From Myxococcales bacterium (GTDB lineage Bacteria; Myxococcota_A; UBA9160; UBA4427), in assembly GCA_012959665.1 (NCBI GenBank), contig DUCT01000249.1, positions 1-36,745 of the forward strand: a stretch of DNA of 36,745 nt, written 5' to 3'. The translations under genes and the position numbers were made by a program. The notes beneath the pieces were generated by a model. It made no database searches, was not told where the DNA came from, and saw nothing but the letters and a program-made list of their open reading frames with translations. Positions 1 through 8,223 of this stretch are shown here, piece after piece (position 1 is the first letter of the stretch; each line of letters opens with the position of its first letter).

Positions 1-597
1 CGTAGTCGCTTCTCCGACAAGATGGTCGACCTCGCCTGTGGACGCTTTACCGAGCACGATTACCAGCGCTGGGGCCGCCTGTGGTGGTGGCGTTTGGGCC
101 AGATTGCCCGCAAATCCGGGGATGTCCGCAAGGAAATCGAGCCGCTGCTCGCGGGTCGACCCAGTGATCTGGCCAAGGACGCTGCTCGCGCGGAGGATGT
201 GCTTGATGTGCCGGCAGAAGTCGCCTACGTGGCGGGCCGAGACTTCAAGCTGATTCACTTTGCGGGTTATTCGATGGTTGTCGTGAACGCTTCTGAGGAG
301 CTTGACCTGCATCTGGCTGCCCGGATTGCTCGCGAGCGCTATGGGGCACAGCTTTCCCTTGCCTACGTGGAGGGGACGGATCTCTTCATCTTTTCAGGAG
401 AAGAGTCCGGTGGGCGGCGAAGCCTCGACTTCGGCGCCTTGGCGGAACATCTCTCCGAGAAGTTGGATTGGGTACGGGCGCTTCCCGATGATGACCATGT
501 GGCAAGATTCCTCGTGGGAGGGCTGGACAGCCACGCCGAGCGGATCGATGAGATCGTCGGCGAGATCGCGATGGGCCGCTCGATCCTTGAGCGGTAG
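1..597 (+). CDS. C-terminal part of a DHH-phosphoesterase-like protein (5' end outside window)
   Basis: The reading frame is open from base 1, so the first ATG at 22 is probably internal and the gene starts upstream of the window. About 198 residues are visible. The middle part alternates beta-strand-like stretches (VVVNASEELD, LSLAYVEGTDLFIFSG) with a conserved-looking DFGALAEHL stretch, which resembles the DHHA1 substrate-binding half of DHH phosphoesterases/exopolyphosphatase-like proteins. The usual GGGHxxAAG signature of DHHA1 is not present; there is only LVGGLDSHAERID near the end. The family call is therefore tentative. The stop lies 5 bases before the GTG of queE, so the two may share a transcript. 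No catalytic DHH motif can be checked because the N-terminus is missing. Confidence 0.5.
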   Translation, partial: RSRFSDKMVDLACGRFTEHDYQRWGRLWWWRLGQIARKSGDVRKEIEPLLAGRPSDLAKDAARAEDVLDVPAEVAYVAGRDFKLIHFAGYSMVVVNASEELDLHLAARIARERYGAQLSLAYVEGTDLFIFSGEESGGRRSLDFGALAEHLSEKLDWVRALPDDDHVARFLVGGLDSHAERIDEIVGEIAMGRSILER

Positions 598-602
598 GCA
601 CA

Positions 603-1397
603 GTGGCGGCCGAGGCTGAATTCAACCTGGTCGAACTCTTCTGGTCGGCGCAAGGCGAGGGGCCTCTCGTCGGGCGCTCGATGCTCTTTCTACGCTTCGG
701 CGGTTGTGATCTCCGGTGTGGATGGTGTGATACGCCGGGAACGTGGCGACCCACCCGTGAGTGTCGGTTCGAGACAGCGCCCGGCACTGGCCTCTTCGTA
801 ACTGCAGCCAATCCCATTTCGAGTGCCAGGCTGGTCGAAGCCATTGGGGCCTTGGCTCCCAAATCAGGAACATTTATCAGCCTGACCGGTGGAGAACCTT
901 TGCTCCAGCCCAAGGCGGTGAACGCCGCAGCGGGGATCGCTCGGGATTTTGGTCTCCGAGTTGTTCTCGAAACCCATGGCCTAGCGGTGACCGCCCTGAC
1001 GGAAGTGATCGAGAACATTGACTTTGTCTCCATGGACTGGAAACTGGAAAGCGATGTTCGTCGAGCCGAGGAGGATCGGGAAGGGAAGGGCGACTCTCGC
1101 CCCTTCGCCGAACTTCATGCCGACTTTCTGGCGCGGGTTAGTCAGGCAGCGATCGATTCGTGCGTCAAGGTGGTGATTACCCAGAACACGACCGTCGACG
1201 AACTGGATGAAGTTTGCCGGGTTCTCGCTGCGACGTCGCCGGATGTCCCCTTGATACTCCAACCGGTGACGCCCTTCGGCAAGGTTCGGGAACAACCCTC
1301 TGCCGAGTTGCTGCTTCAATATCTCCGGCGGTGCGATGAGAAATTGGCCGACGTACGGTTGATTCCCCAAACTCACCGGGTTTACGGAGCCCTCTAG
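603..1397 (+). CDS. queE: 7-carboxy-7-deazaguanine synthase (radical SAM)
   Basis: QueE converts 6-carboxy-tetrahydropterin to 7-carboxy-7-deazaguanine, the radical-SAM step of queuosine/deazapurine synthesis in the cytoplasm. The 264-residue product opens with FNLVELFWSAQGEGP, typical of QueE. The iron-sulfur motif is CDLRCGWC (CX3CX2C), the compact QueE form of the radical SAM cysteines. The SAM-contacting LTGGEPLLQ motif follows. Late residues (ILQPVTPFG) match the C-terminal part of the family. The start is GTG at 603, five bases after the previous stop, with no strong ribosome binding site. No other queuosine genes (queC, queD, queF) are in the window. The downstream gene is convergent, so this is the last gene of its transcript. 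Confidence 0.93.
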   Translation: MAAEAEFNLVELFWSAQGEGPLVGRSMLFLRFGGCDLRCGWCDTPGTWRPTRECRFETAPGTGLFVTAANPISSARLVEAIGALAPKSGTFISLTGGEPLLQPKAVNAAAGIARDFGLRVVLETHGLAVTALTEVIENIDFVSMDWKLESDVRRAEEDREGKGDSRPFAELHADFLARVSQAAIDSCVKVVITQNTTVDELDEVCRVLAATSPDVPLILQPVTPFGKVREQPSAELLLQYLRRCDEKLADVRLIPQTHRVYGAL

Positions 1398-1406
1398 CCC
1401 TCTAGC

Positions 1407-1427
1407 CCGGGCTGCCTAGGAGCCCGG
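1407..1427. terminator. possible hairpin between convergent queE and response regulator genes
   Basis: A 7-bp GC-rich inverted repeat (CCGGGCT at 1407-1413 and AGCCCGG at 1421-1427) has a 7-base loop and sits between two convergent stop codons. Neither side has a clear T-run, so a Rho-independent terminator is only suggested by position. Confidence 0.3.
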
Positions 1428-1434
1428 AGCCTGC

Positions 1435-2889
1435 TTAGGATGCAGAGGGCACCGAGGTGTTCGCCCCGTCGCGTTCTCCGTGTGCTTCGCGGAGGCGGGT
1501 CAACTGATCCTCCAGGTCGTACTTGTTGATGCGATAGCTCAACGTGCGGCGAGTGACTCCCAGAAGATCGGCGGCTCGCGTCTTGTTAAATTTTGTCTTG
1601 GCCATCGACTGGATGATGCAGCGCATTTCGATCTCTTCCAGGGTTTCTGCCTCGTTGCCCATGGACGGCTCGACTTGCACTCCCACTTCCTCGCCAAGGC
1701 TTCGGGCGAAATCTTGAATGGCGACGGGAAGGTCGATCATTCGGATTTCCTCGTTTTCGGCCAAGACGGTGGCGCTCTCCACGGCGTTGGCAAGTTCCCG
1801 GATATTTCCCGGCCACGGATAGCTTGTGAGTACGCGAATCATGTCATCGGAGAAATGGATTTTCTTGTAGCCGGTATGCTTGCGAGCCGCCTGTGCGATG
1901 AAGTGCTCAAGCAGGTCGGGGAGATCGTCTATCCGGTTGCGCAAAGTGGGAATTTCCAGGGGAACGACATTCAGTCTGTAGTAGAGATCCTCGCGGAAAT
2001 CACCACTCCGAACGGCTTCGACCAGATTTCGATTGGTGGCGGCCACGATGCGGACGTCGACCTTCACGCTGCGTTGGGCATCACCCACGCGGTGGAACTC
2101 GCCATCTTGGAGGACTCTGAGTAGCTTGGGCTGAAATGTTCGAGAGATTTCGCCGATTTCGTCGAGTAGAAGAGTTCCGCCGTCGGCCGCCTTGAACAGG
2201 CCATCGCGGTCGCTGATTGCGCCCGTGAACGATCCTTTGGTGTGCCCGAAGAGTTCACTCTCGAGCAGGGTTTCAGGTAGAGCTGCGCAGTTCACTTTGA
2301 TGAAAGGGCGTTCCGAGCGTCTTGAGAGTTTGTGCAGGAGTCCCGAAACTACTTCCTTGCCCGTGCCGGACTGGCCCTGGAGCAATACGGGTACGTCCGA
2401 GCGCGCGACTTTGGTGACCTTTTTCAGCAGGCTCAAGGTGGCCTCGCCCCTTCCGACGAAGTCGCCCCAGACATCCTGGGTTCGCGACTCCTCGAGATCG
2501 CCGTCCTGCTCATCCTCTTCGGAATCGGAGCCCAAAATTCTTGCCAGCAGAGGCAGGAATTCATCCTCGATATCCATGGGCTTCTCGATGTAGTCGATTG
2601 CCCCGCGTTTCAACGCTTCGCGAGCGGTATCGACAGTCGCGTAGCCGGTCATCATCACAACTTCGCACCCGGGCTGGATCTTGCGTGCTCGTCCCAGTAA
2701 ATCGAGGCCGGTCATGCCGGGCATATTGAGATCGGTTACGAGAAGATCGTAGGACTGTTGCTTGAGCAGGTTGAGCCCGTCCTCCGGATCCGTTGAAGTC
2801 TGGACTTGGTAGCCCTCGCGCTGGAGTATCCGGTCGAGCATGCTGCAAATGTGGGCTTCGTCGTCGACGACCAGTATTTTTGCGCTCAA
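1435..2889 (-). CDS. sigma-54-dependent response regulator (REC-AAA+-Fis)
   Basis: This is an NtrC-family activator that would open sigma-54 promoters after phosphorylation. Three domains are visible in about 484 residues. The receiver has acidic residues near positions 9-11, phosphoacceptor Asp53 in VTDLNMPG and Lys103 in IEKP. An acidic linker (about 121-135) follows. The AAA+ domain has Walker A GQSGTGKE near 172, the sigma-54 contact loop as GSFTGA (219-224) and Walker B in GGTLLLDEI. The C-terminal Fis-type helix-turn-helix contains TRAADLLGVTRRTLSYRI. I chose a TTG start at 2889 because AGGAG lies 8 bases upstream and the receiver begins directly after it. The frame stays open to a codon at 3048, but that extension looks non-coding. 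No partner kinase is adjacent, so its input is unknown. Confidence 0.92.
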   Translation of the reverse strand: MSAKILVVDDEAHICSMLDRILQREGYQVQTSTDPEDGLNLLKQQSYDLLVTDLNMPGMTGLDLLGRARKIQPGCEVVMMTGYATVDTAREALKRGAIDYIEKPMDIEDEFLPLLARILGSDSEEDEQDGDLEESRTQDVWGDFVGRGEATLSLLKKVTKVARSDVPVLLQGQSGTGKEVVSGLLHKLSRRSERPFIKVNCAALPETLLESELFGHTKGSFTGAISDRDGLFKAADGGTLLLDEIGEISRTFQPKLLRVLQDGEFHRVGDAQRSVKVDVRIVAATNRNLVEAVRSGDFREDLYYRLNVVPLEIPTLRNRIDDLPDLLEHFIAQAARKHTGYKKIHFSDDMIRVLTSYPWPGNIRELANAVESATVLAENEEIRMIDLPVAIQDFARSLGEEVGVQVEPSMGNEAETLEEIEMRCIIQSMAKTKFNKTRAADLLGVTRRTLSYRINKYDLEDQLTRLREAHGERDGANTSVPSAS

Positions 2890-3123
2890 GTGCAAAACTC
2901 CTGAAAGCGGGGGCGCGGAGCGGATAGCGTTCTCTAAAACGCGTTTCACTATAGCCGATCCGACTGAGCTCTCGGCGGTCACCCGGGAATCTTGTGGGAT
3001 TTCCTGTCTCGGAAGGGTTTGGGAATCACACCTGGCCCGTGAATCCACCCCGTCGACGCGGAATTATGGGATTTATCAAATCGGCGGGTTTTTCAGCGGA
3101 GTCCGTGGGGGAGCGGGAGTATT

Positions 3124-4722
3124 TCAGGGAAAGCTGTACTTGAGTTTGGCGAAGGCCCGACCATTTTTCTGCCACGAGTCGAAGGGCACCTGATCGGTAC
3201 CGAAATAGTGGATGTAGCCCCCGGTCACAAATAGGGCTTCGATGAGTTCATAGTCCCCCCAGAGCCGAAGTATTCCCCCCTGGAAGCCCTTTTCGTTGGC
3301 GAGGACAAGGCCCAGCGCGTTTAGGCGAAGCCGGGCGTTCAAATGTTCGGAGCCCAGGCGCAGGGCTGCTTCAAAGCTGTTTTGGTAGACATAATTGGGG
3401 AGGTATTGCAGCCCGGGGTCGTAATTCAGAACGTGGCGGTGGGCAAAGTCCAGGGCGATGGTGGTGTCACCCAACCCGTAGTATTCAAAGCCGGCCATCC
3501 AGTCGAGCCTCGCCAGCCGAACTGAAGAGACGATATAGGGTGCGTCCTGGCTGGGGGGGGAAAAAGCCGGGTTCGGTTGTAGAAATGCGTAATCGAGTTC
3601 ATCCAGATAGGCCAGCTCAGCCTTCAAGAGCCAACTTCCACGGGTGTAGTTCAGGCCCGCTCCGAGCAGGGTGATGCGGTCGGCGTAAGTATCCAGCCTG
3701 TAGGCCGAGGCCAGGCTTGGATCGGGCAGGCCCACCACGCTTGTGGTCTGGTTCTGATAGACCCGGGCCGCGTAGAGGGAAATGTCCCAGCCGCTGAAGA
3801 TGCCCGTGAGCGCGGCTCCGAATTCTGGCGTTGCGCCCCACTGAGCGACTTCGTTTGCGGGGCCCGCGTTGGCGAGAAGGGCCTGCCCGATGATTTCCTT
3901 CGAGGGAGCGCCCGGAGGAGGATGAGGAAGGGCATTGAAGTCAAAAAAGGGGAAGAAATCCGATCCTGGTGGCGGGTTGTAGTCGTAGCGGATTTCCGGG
4001 ACCACCAAAGCCGTGAGCTGCCATCGTCCCAGGTAGGCGTCGATCCGGGCCATTGTGCTGGGAAGGCGAAGTTCTTCGATGTCCACCATGCCCGGTTCGC
4101 GATTATTCAGGGCATTCCATACGTCGGTGACCCGGAGCGTGTCCGAGCGTCCCCAGTTGACAACCTGCCGTCCGAGTTTCAAATCAAGCCACGAGTTCAG
4201 GCTGCCCTCGAGCCAGAAGTCAAGAATTTCGACGTCAAACTCGTAATCATCGAGGACATCCACGGTGTAGTGATTCTTCCCATGGATCAAATAGGCGAAA
4301 TCGTAGAAGGCAAAGGCTTGGATTCGTGCCTTCCAACTCCTCGGGAGGAAGGCGTCGGCTTGGAGGTCCAGGCGGGTTCGCAGGCGTTGAGTGCCAGAGT
4401 AGTCGGTGCCCGGTGCGGGTGGGGGCTCCGGTCCGAGAGAGGCCCGATGGTCGGTGACGTTGTAGGAGGCGCCGAGGCTCAGGGACCCCGTGAGGTCGAA
4501 ATAGCGTCCCAGGCTACCCACGCCCTCGGACTCTTCTTCTGAAAGGGTTTCGCTGGATTCTTCGATCTCATCGTCAAAACCCGCCAAGATTTCTTCCAGA
4601 GAAGGATCCTCGGAATCGCCTCGGGCCGAAACTGCACCGAACAGGGCGACGCTGGTGACTCCGAGGGCGAGGGCGAGAGTGCGATTGCGGGTGGGCTTGA
4701 GGGCGAACTGAGCTCGAGTCAC
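3124..4722 (-). CDS. DUF1302 family outer-membrane beta-barrel protein
   Basis: The 532-residue product has an N-terminal signal region (hydrophobic LALALGVTSVALFGAVSA) and an acidic segment rich in Glu/Ser at about 40-65. Many alternating strands typical of an outer-membrane barrel follow. The diagnostic DUF1302 block is LKLGRQVVNWGRSDTLRVTD followed by NNREPGMVDIEELRLP. The C-terminus ends in KLKYSFP, with a terminal aromatic residue as barrels often have. The GTG start at 4722 follows the stop of the upstream LolA-like gene by 6 bases, so the two form an operon. DUF1302 proteins usually occur with a LolA-like protein and often an RND (MMPL) exporter. They are inferred to act in envelope lipid or hydrophobic-compound transport, but the substrate is unknown. 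No RND gene is adjacent here. Confidence 0.85.
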   Translation of the reverse strand: MTRAQFALKPTRNRTLALALGVTSVALFGAVSARGDSEDPSLEEILAGFDDEIEESSETLSEEESEGVGSLGRYFDLTGSLSLGASYNVTDHRASLGPEPPPAPGTDYSGTQRLRTRLDLQADAFLPRSWKARIQAFAFYDFAYLIHGKNHYTVDVLDDYEFDVEILDFWLEGSLNSWLDLKLGRQVVNWGRSDTLRVTDVWNALNNREPGMVDIEELRLPSTMARIDAYLGRWQLTALVVPEIRYDYNPPPGSDFFPFFDFNALPHPPPGAPSKEIIGQALLANAGPANEVAQWGATPEFGAALTGIFSGWDISLYAARVYQNQTTSVVGLPDPSLASAYRLDTYADRITLLGAGLNYTRGSWLLKAELAYLDELDYAFLQPNPAFSPPSQDAPYIVSSVRLARLDWMAGFEYYGLGDTTIALDFAHRHVLNYDPGLQYLPNYVYQNSFEAALRLGSEHLNARLRLNALGLVLANEKGFQGGILRLWGDYELIEALFVTGGYIHYFGTDQVPFDSWQKNGRAFAKLKYSFP

Positions 4723-4728
4723 CTTGCC

Positions 4729-5571
4729 CTAGAGGCCTTTCTCGAGTTGACGCACGCTAAACATGTCCTCCTCAAGGGGTTGGTTGAACTTGATATTGGA
4801 CACCTCGATTCGAGTTTTGTGGAGTGTTTTTTTGCCTTTGCGGGTGCTCATGGTGATTTGAGTAGGGACCCAGATGCCGTCGATCAACTCGAGTTTTTCG
4901 ACGTTCATGTACTTGAGGCGCTTGCCTTTCTTGAGCCAGATGACGCTCCGAGTCACCACGTGATTGTCCTTGCGGACGAAGGCAATCGACTTCGTGTAGC
5001 CCGTCTGCTTGCTTTCCTTCGGACTGGGGATGGCCTCGACCTGCCATACCGGTACGCCGTCGACTTCGGTTTCCCCCATCAAGGTGTAGCTGTAGCGATC
5101 CAGAGGGGGTGAGGACATGTCCGCATAGCTAAAATCAGAACCCATGAAACTGCCGCTCTTGTCGCCCCCGGCGATCCGCTTCGTTTTCTTCAGAGCCGGT
5201 AAGTAGAGCCATTGGTCGTCGTCGAGGTCCGCGTCGTCGTAGTCGTAGTTGAGAAAACCAGTGTTTTTGACGTCTGCCGGAGAGAGGAAGAAGATCATGG
5301 AAAGGGTGTCCTTGCCCCGATCTTTGGTGATGTTTCGCATCTTTCGCGTTCGCTCTTTACCCCGCTTGTCGATGAGGACCATCTCGAGGTCCGAAATGCC
5401 ATTGTCTCCATCATCCCTTTCGTCGGCCCACTCCATGATCTGGCGCCCGGTGGGCTGTTCTTTCGGGGTGGGCTGTTCTTTCGGGGTGGGCGGGTCGGAA
5501 GAGGCCGCCACAGAGGCCAGGAGAAGGAGTGGGATTCCTACGGCAGACGCACTTTTGATGAATTCGAACAT
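4729..5571 (-). CDS. outer membrane lipoprotein-sorting (LolA-like) protein
   Basis: The 280-residue exported protein has the signal peptide FIKSASAVGIPLLLLASVAAS. It belongs by its pattern to the LolA_like family annotated as outer membrane lipoprotein-sorting protein. The signature runs from RKMRNITKDRGKDTLSMIFF through DDDQWLYLPALKKTKRI to GSDFSYADMS. The fold would be a half-barrel that carries lipid-like ligands in the periplasm. Right after the signal peptide is a duplicated PTPKEQ unit, encoded by an 18-bp direct repeat near 5454-5490. This gene is first in a two-gene minus-strand operon with the DUF1302 barrel, 6 bases apart. The ATG at 5571 has GGGAG about 12 bases upstream, which is loose spacing. 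It is divergent from the exonuclease gene across about 137 bases. Confidence 0.85.
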   Translation of the reverse strand: MFEFIKSASAVGIPLLLLASVAASSDPPTPKEQPTPKEQPTGRQIMEWADERDDGDNGISDLEMVLIDKRGKERTRKMRNITKDRGKDTLSMIFFLSPADVKNTGFLNYDYDDADLDDDQWLYLPALKKTKRIAGGDKSGSFMGSDFSYADMSSPPLDRYSYTLMGETEVDGVPVWQVEAIPSPKESKQTGYTKSIAFVRKDNHVVTRSVIWLKKGKRLKYMNVEKLELIDGIWVPTQITMSTRKGKKTLHKTRIEVSNIKFNQPLEEDMFSVRQLEKGL

Positions 5572-5708
5572 CGAGATGGATTTCTCCCAATAGACGGGAC
5601 GAGTTTTCCGGTTGAGTGCCCGAATGAGTAAACCCCATCACGGAGAGCGAGAAAAGTGCTAATCCCCTTGTGGGTGCATGGGATCCTTTCACTGGGGAGG
5701 GAGAGGCC

Positions 5709-6293
5709 GTGAGAGCAATGATTTTCGATACAGAAACAACGGGGATGGTCGTGCGGGGCCGGCCGCCGGAGGATCCGGGGCAGCCCGATCTCGTGCAGCT
5801 CGGAATGCTTCTTGTTGAAACCGATGATTGGACGCCTCGCGCACGTCATTCGACGCTCGTGAAACTCCCGGAGGGAGCGTCCATCGAAGAGGGCGCGAAG
5901 AAAGCCCACGGAATCAGCGAGGACGACTGTCGAAGCTATGGGGTTCCCCTGATGGTTGCGGGCTCCCTCTTCAATCAACTCTGCATTCAGGCCGACTTGA
6001 TCGTCGCACACAACATGGCCTTCGATCGTTCGATTATGCAGACGGCATTGCATCGACTGGGGGGGAAACCCGATCGGATGAGCGGCGTCCGACAGGTGTG
6101 CACCATGGAGGAGTCGACGGAACTCTTGAAGATCCCCGGTCGTTTCAACTCCTACAAGTGGCCCTCACTGGCTGAAGCCTACAAATACTTTGCCCAGGAA
6201 GAATTGGAAGGCGCTCACGACGCGCTGGTGGATAGCGAAGCCTGCCTGAAAGTCTTCCGGGGATTGGTCGATCAGGGGACTGTTGTCCTCTAA
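5709..6293 (+). CDS. DEDDh-family 3'-5' exonuclease (DnaQ-like)
   Basis: All DEDDh exonuclease motifs are visible. Motif I is FDTETTG at the N-terminus, motif II is VAHNMAFDRSIM, and motif III is AHDALVDSEACLKVF. The product is 194 residues, the size of a free-standing exonuclease domain, so it could be a proofreading subunit or a stand-alone RNase/DNase; sequence alone does not decide. I chose GTG 5709 because AGGGAG ends five bases before it and motif I should lie near the N-terminus. The frame is open back to 5670. The gene is divergent from the LolA-like gene. Its TAA overlaps the stop of the convergent peptidase gene by 4 bases (6290-6293). Confidence 0.88.
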   Translation: MRAMIFDTETTGMVVRGRPPEDPGQPDLVQLGMLLVETDDWTPRARHSTLVKLPEGASIEEGAKKAHGISEDDCRSYGVPLMVAGSLFNQLCIQADLIVAHNMAFDRSIMQTALHRLGGKPDRMSGVRQVCTMEESTELLKIPGRFNSYKWPSLAEAYKYFAQEELEGAHDALVDSEACLKVFRGLVDQGTVVL

Positions 6294-7471
6294 TCGGTCT
6301 GGCGGCCAGGTCGGCTTGGCTGCAAGGAAAGTCCCGACCCGGCCCCGGAGTCGGTGAAGAAACTCGCCGGAGGATCCTCGCTGGCCTCCGCGTTTCGGAG
6401 CCGACGGATCAGGGCCGGAAGGTCTCCGTCGAGCGCGTCCAGGACTGTCTCGAAGCGAGGGATCTCCTCGGAGTAGGCTCCTCGAAGGGCCAGGCAAGCA
6501 TCATTCAGCGTAATAGCGTCGGCGAGTTTTTCGTTTTGATAGTGGGTGAGGGGTAGGGTCCGCAATCGGTCGCGGGCACGATTCTCGGCGTCTTGACGTA
6601 GCCGTAGGGCTTCCTGAACGCCCGTGGCTCCGGCATAGAGAGTTCGGACTTCCTCTCTGTATTCCAGAAGGAAGCGCGCGAGGCTGCGGGCATCTTCGAC
6701 TTCCTGACGCCTGCGCTCGGCTTTCGGGGGATCGGCGGCGAAGAATCGCACCGAGGCCTCCTGGCCAATAAAGCTGGCTGCGGCCTCGTTGAAATTGGGA
6801 CGACTCTTGAGAAATACGGTCGAGTGGACGAGTTCGTGGAGAATGGTTTCGATCAGTCGACCCTCCCGGGCGGCCAGCATGGGATCGCTCACCGGGTCAT
6901 CGAAGAAGCCCAGGGTCGAATAGGCATTGACGGGCACCAGGCACACATCCATCCCGCGGTTGCGAAATTTGTCCGCCTCGGCTTCGGCCATCGCGATGTC
7001 GAAGAAGCCCTTGTAGGGGACCGCCCCGATCAGGGGGAAGCGGAAGGGGACGGCTTCGAACTCGCCGGGCCGGGTGACGATCAGGCTGGTGACAATGCGG
7101 TCGCCTGGCCACGGGAGGTAGCTCGTGTACTGTCCGTCCACCTCCAAGCCGATCTGCCGGGCGAAGTCGCGCGTTTGCAACACCGTTGTCAGGCGCTCTG
7201 CCAGCAGGGGGGGCGTGTCCCGGTCGGCGAGAACATCGGAGATGTTCAACCGGCCCCAAAGAACGCGAGTTTGGCCCTGGGCAAGGTGGGTGTAATAGCA
7301 GCCCCAGGCACTCTGCAGCGCGAAGAGGATCAGGATGAAGAGCGCAGATTTACGATGGCCCGTCCGTGTCGATTCACAGGCGGTGGCCGATCGGGTGTTG
7401 GCCGAAGTCTGGGCGGCCGGAGCCCTTGGGGTGGAGGAGAGGGCCGAGCCCGATTCCGTCGAATTGATCAT
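6290..7471 (-). CDS. predicted lipoprotein aminopeptidase (zinc HExxH, aminopeptidase-like family)
   Basis: The product matches the bacterial predicted aminopeptidase family (PF10023 type). The zinc motif is HELVH at 212-216 with the third ligand probably Glu229 in FNEAAASF. Characteristic neighbours are YKGFFD, NAYSTLGFFDDPV and DRDTPPLLAERL. A lipobox is visible: hydrophobic LFILILFALQ followed by SAWGC, with Cys58 as the acylation site, so the enzyme would be membrane-anchored facing the periplasm. The start is odd. The only ATG, GTG or TTG upstream of the hydrophobic stretch in this frame is ATG 7471, which gives a 40-residue leader before the signal peptide and places 137 bases inside prmA. 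GGAAGG lies 9 bases before that ATG. Peptide specificity is unknown. Confidence 0.82.
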   Translation of the reverse strand: MINSTESGSALSSTPRAPAAQTSANTRSATACESTRTGHRKSALFILILFALQSAWGCYYTHLAQGQTRVLWGRLNISDVLADRDTPPLLAERLTTVLQTRDFARQIGLEVDGQYTSYLPWPGDRIVTSLIVTRPGEFEAVPFRFPLIGAVPYKGFFDIAMAEAEADKFRNRGMDVCLVPVNAYSTLGFFDDPVSDPMLAAREGRLIETILHELVHSTVFLKSRPNFNEAAASFIGQEASVRFFAADPPKAERRRQEVEDARSLARFLLEYREEVRTLYAGATGVQEALRLRQDAENRARDRLRTLPLTHYQNEKLADAITLNDACLALRGAYSEEIPRFETVLDALDGDLPALIRRLRNAEASEDPPASFFTDSGAGSGLSLQPSRPGRQTD

Positions 7472-8210
7472 CTATCTGAACCTTCCGAGCGAATCTGCGG
7501 TTCGCGAAGCGCTTGCTCCGTTTACCGGATACGGCCTTGTGGTCGGCGAGCAAGAGGCCGTGAGCGACCTCGATTGGAGCCAGGCCTGGAAGGAGGGCCT
7601 GGTCGCGATTGAGATTTCGCCCCGACTCGTGGTGCGTCCTTCCTTCGTGGAACATGCTCTTGGTCCCGGGCAGCGCGAGGTCGTTGTCGATCCAGGCCAG
7701 GCGTTTGGCACCGGAGGCCACGAGTCCACTCGCCTGATTCTGGAGTGGCTGGACGTGCTCGTCGAGGAGGGGGCCGAAACCTGCCGCGTGCTCGATGTGG
7801 GGACGGGATCGGGCATCCTAGCCCTGGCGGCCCTGAAGCTGGGGGCAGGAAGTGCCCTGGGTTTTGACTTGGACCTGGATGCCATCCGAGAAGCGCGGGG
7901 TGTCGTCCACAGCAACGGAATGACCGAGCGGTTTGAGTTGTTTGCGGGGTCTATCCGTTGCCTGTCTTCGGGAACCTTTGACTTGGTTCTGGTCAACCTC
8001 TTGCGGACCGAGATGCTTCCGATTGCCTCGGAGATCGCCGAAACACTTGGGCCCGGGGCAAATCTTGTTCTTTCGGGTTTGCTGGAGGAGGACCGATCCT
8101 CGGTTCTGGAAGTTTTCGCTGAGTTGGGGCTCGAGGAACGGTCCGAGCGGCGCTCTTTGGACGCATCGGGCGGTGTCTGGATCTCCCCGCTTCTGGGGTT
8201 CCCGGACTGA
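7335..8210 (+). CDS. prmA: ribosomal protein L11 methyltransferase
   Basis: PrmA trimethylates ribosomal protein L11 using S-adenosylmethionine in the cytoplasm. The 291-residue product has the PrmA N-terminal substrate-recognition domain including DWSQAWKEG. The VDPGQAFGTGGHESTR motif follows, then the SAM-binding LDVGTGSGILALAALKLGA. DLVLVNLL occupies the position of the catalytic-pocket motif. The ATG at 7335 has AGAGG about 6 bases upstream. The first 137 bases overlap, head to head, the 5' end of the lipoprotein peptidase gene on the other strand. The gene ends 13 bases before the stop of the convergent sugar reductase gene, so it is probably a single-gene transcript. Confidence 0.92.
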   Translation: MKSADLRWPVRVDSQAVADRVLAEVWAAGALGVEERAEPDSVELIIYLNLPSESAVREALAPFTGYGLVVGEQEAVSDLDWSQAWKEGLVAIEISPRLVVRPSFVEHALGPGQREVVVDPGQAFGTGGHESTRLILEWLDVLVEEGAETCRVLDVGTGSGILALAALKLGAGSALGFDLDLDAIREARGVVHSNGMTERFELFAGSIRCLSSGTFDLVLVNLLRTEMLPIASEIAETLGPGANLVLSGLLEEDRSSVLEVFAELGLEERSERRSLDASGGVWISPLLGFPD

Positions 8211-8223
8211 ATTCTTCGGGGAC

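Noticed and set aside
386-1033. A 215-codon minus-strand frame opposite queE
   Set aside because: It has no recognisable domain and lies opposite a gene with complete radical SAM motifs.
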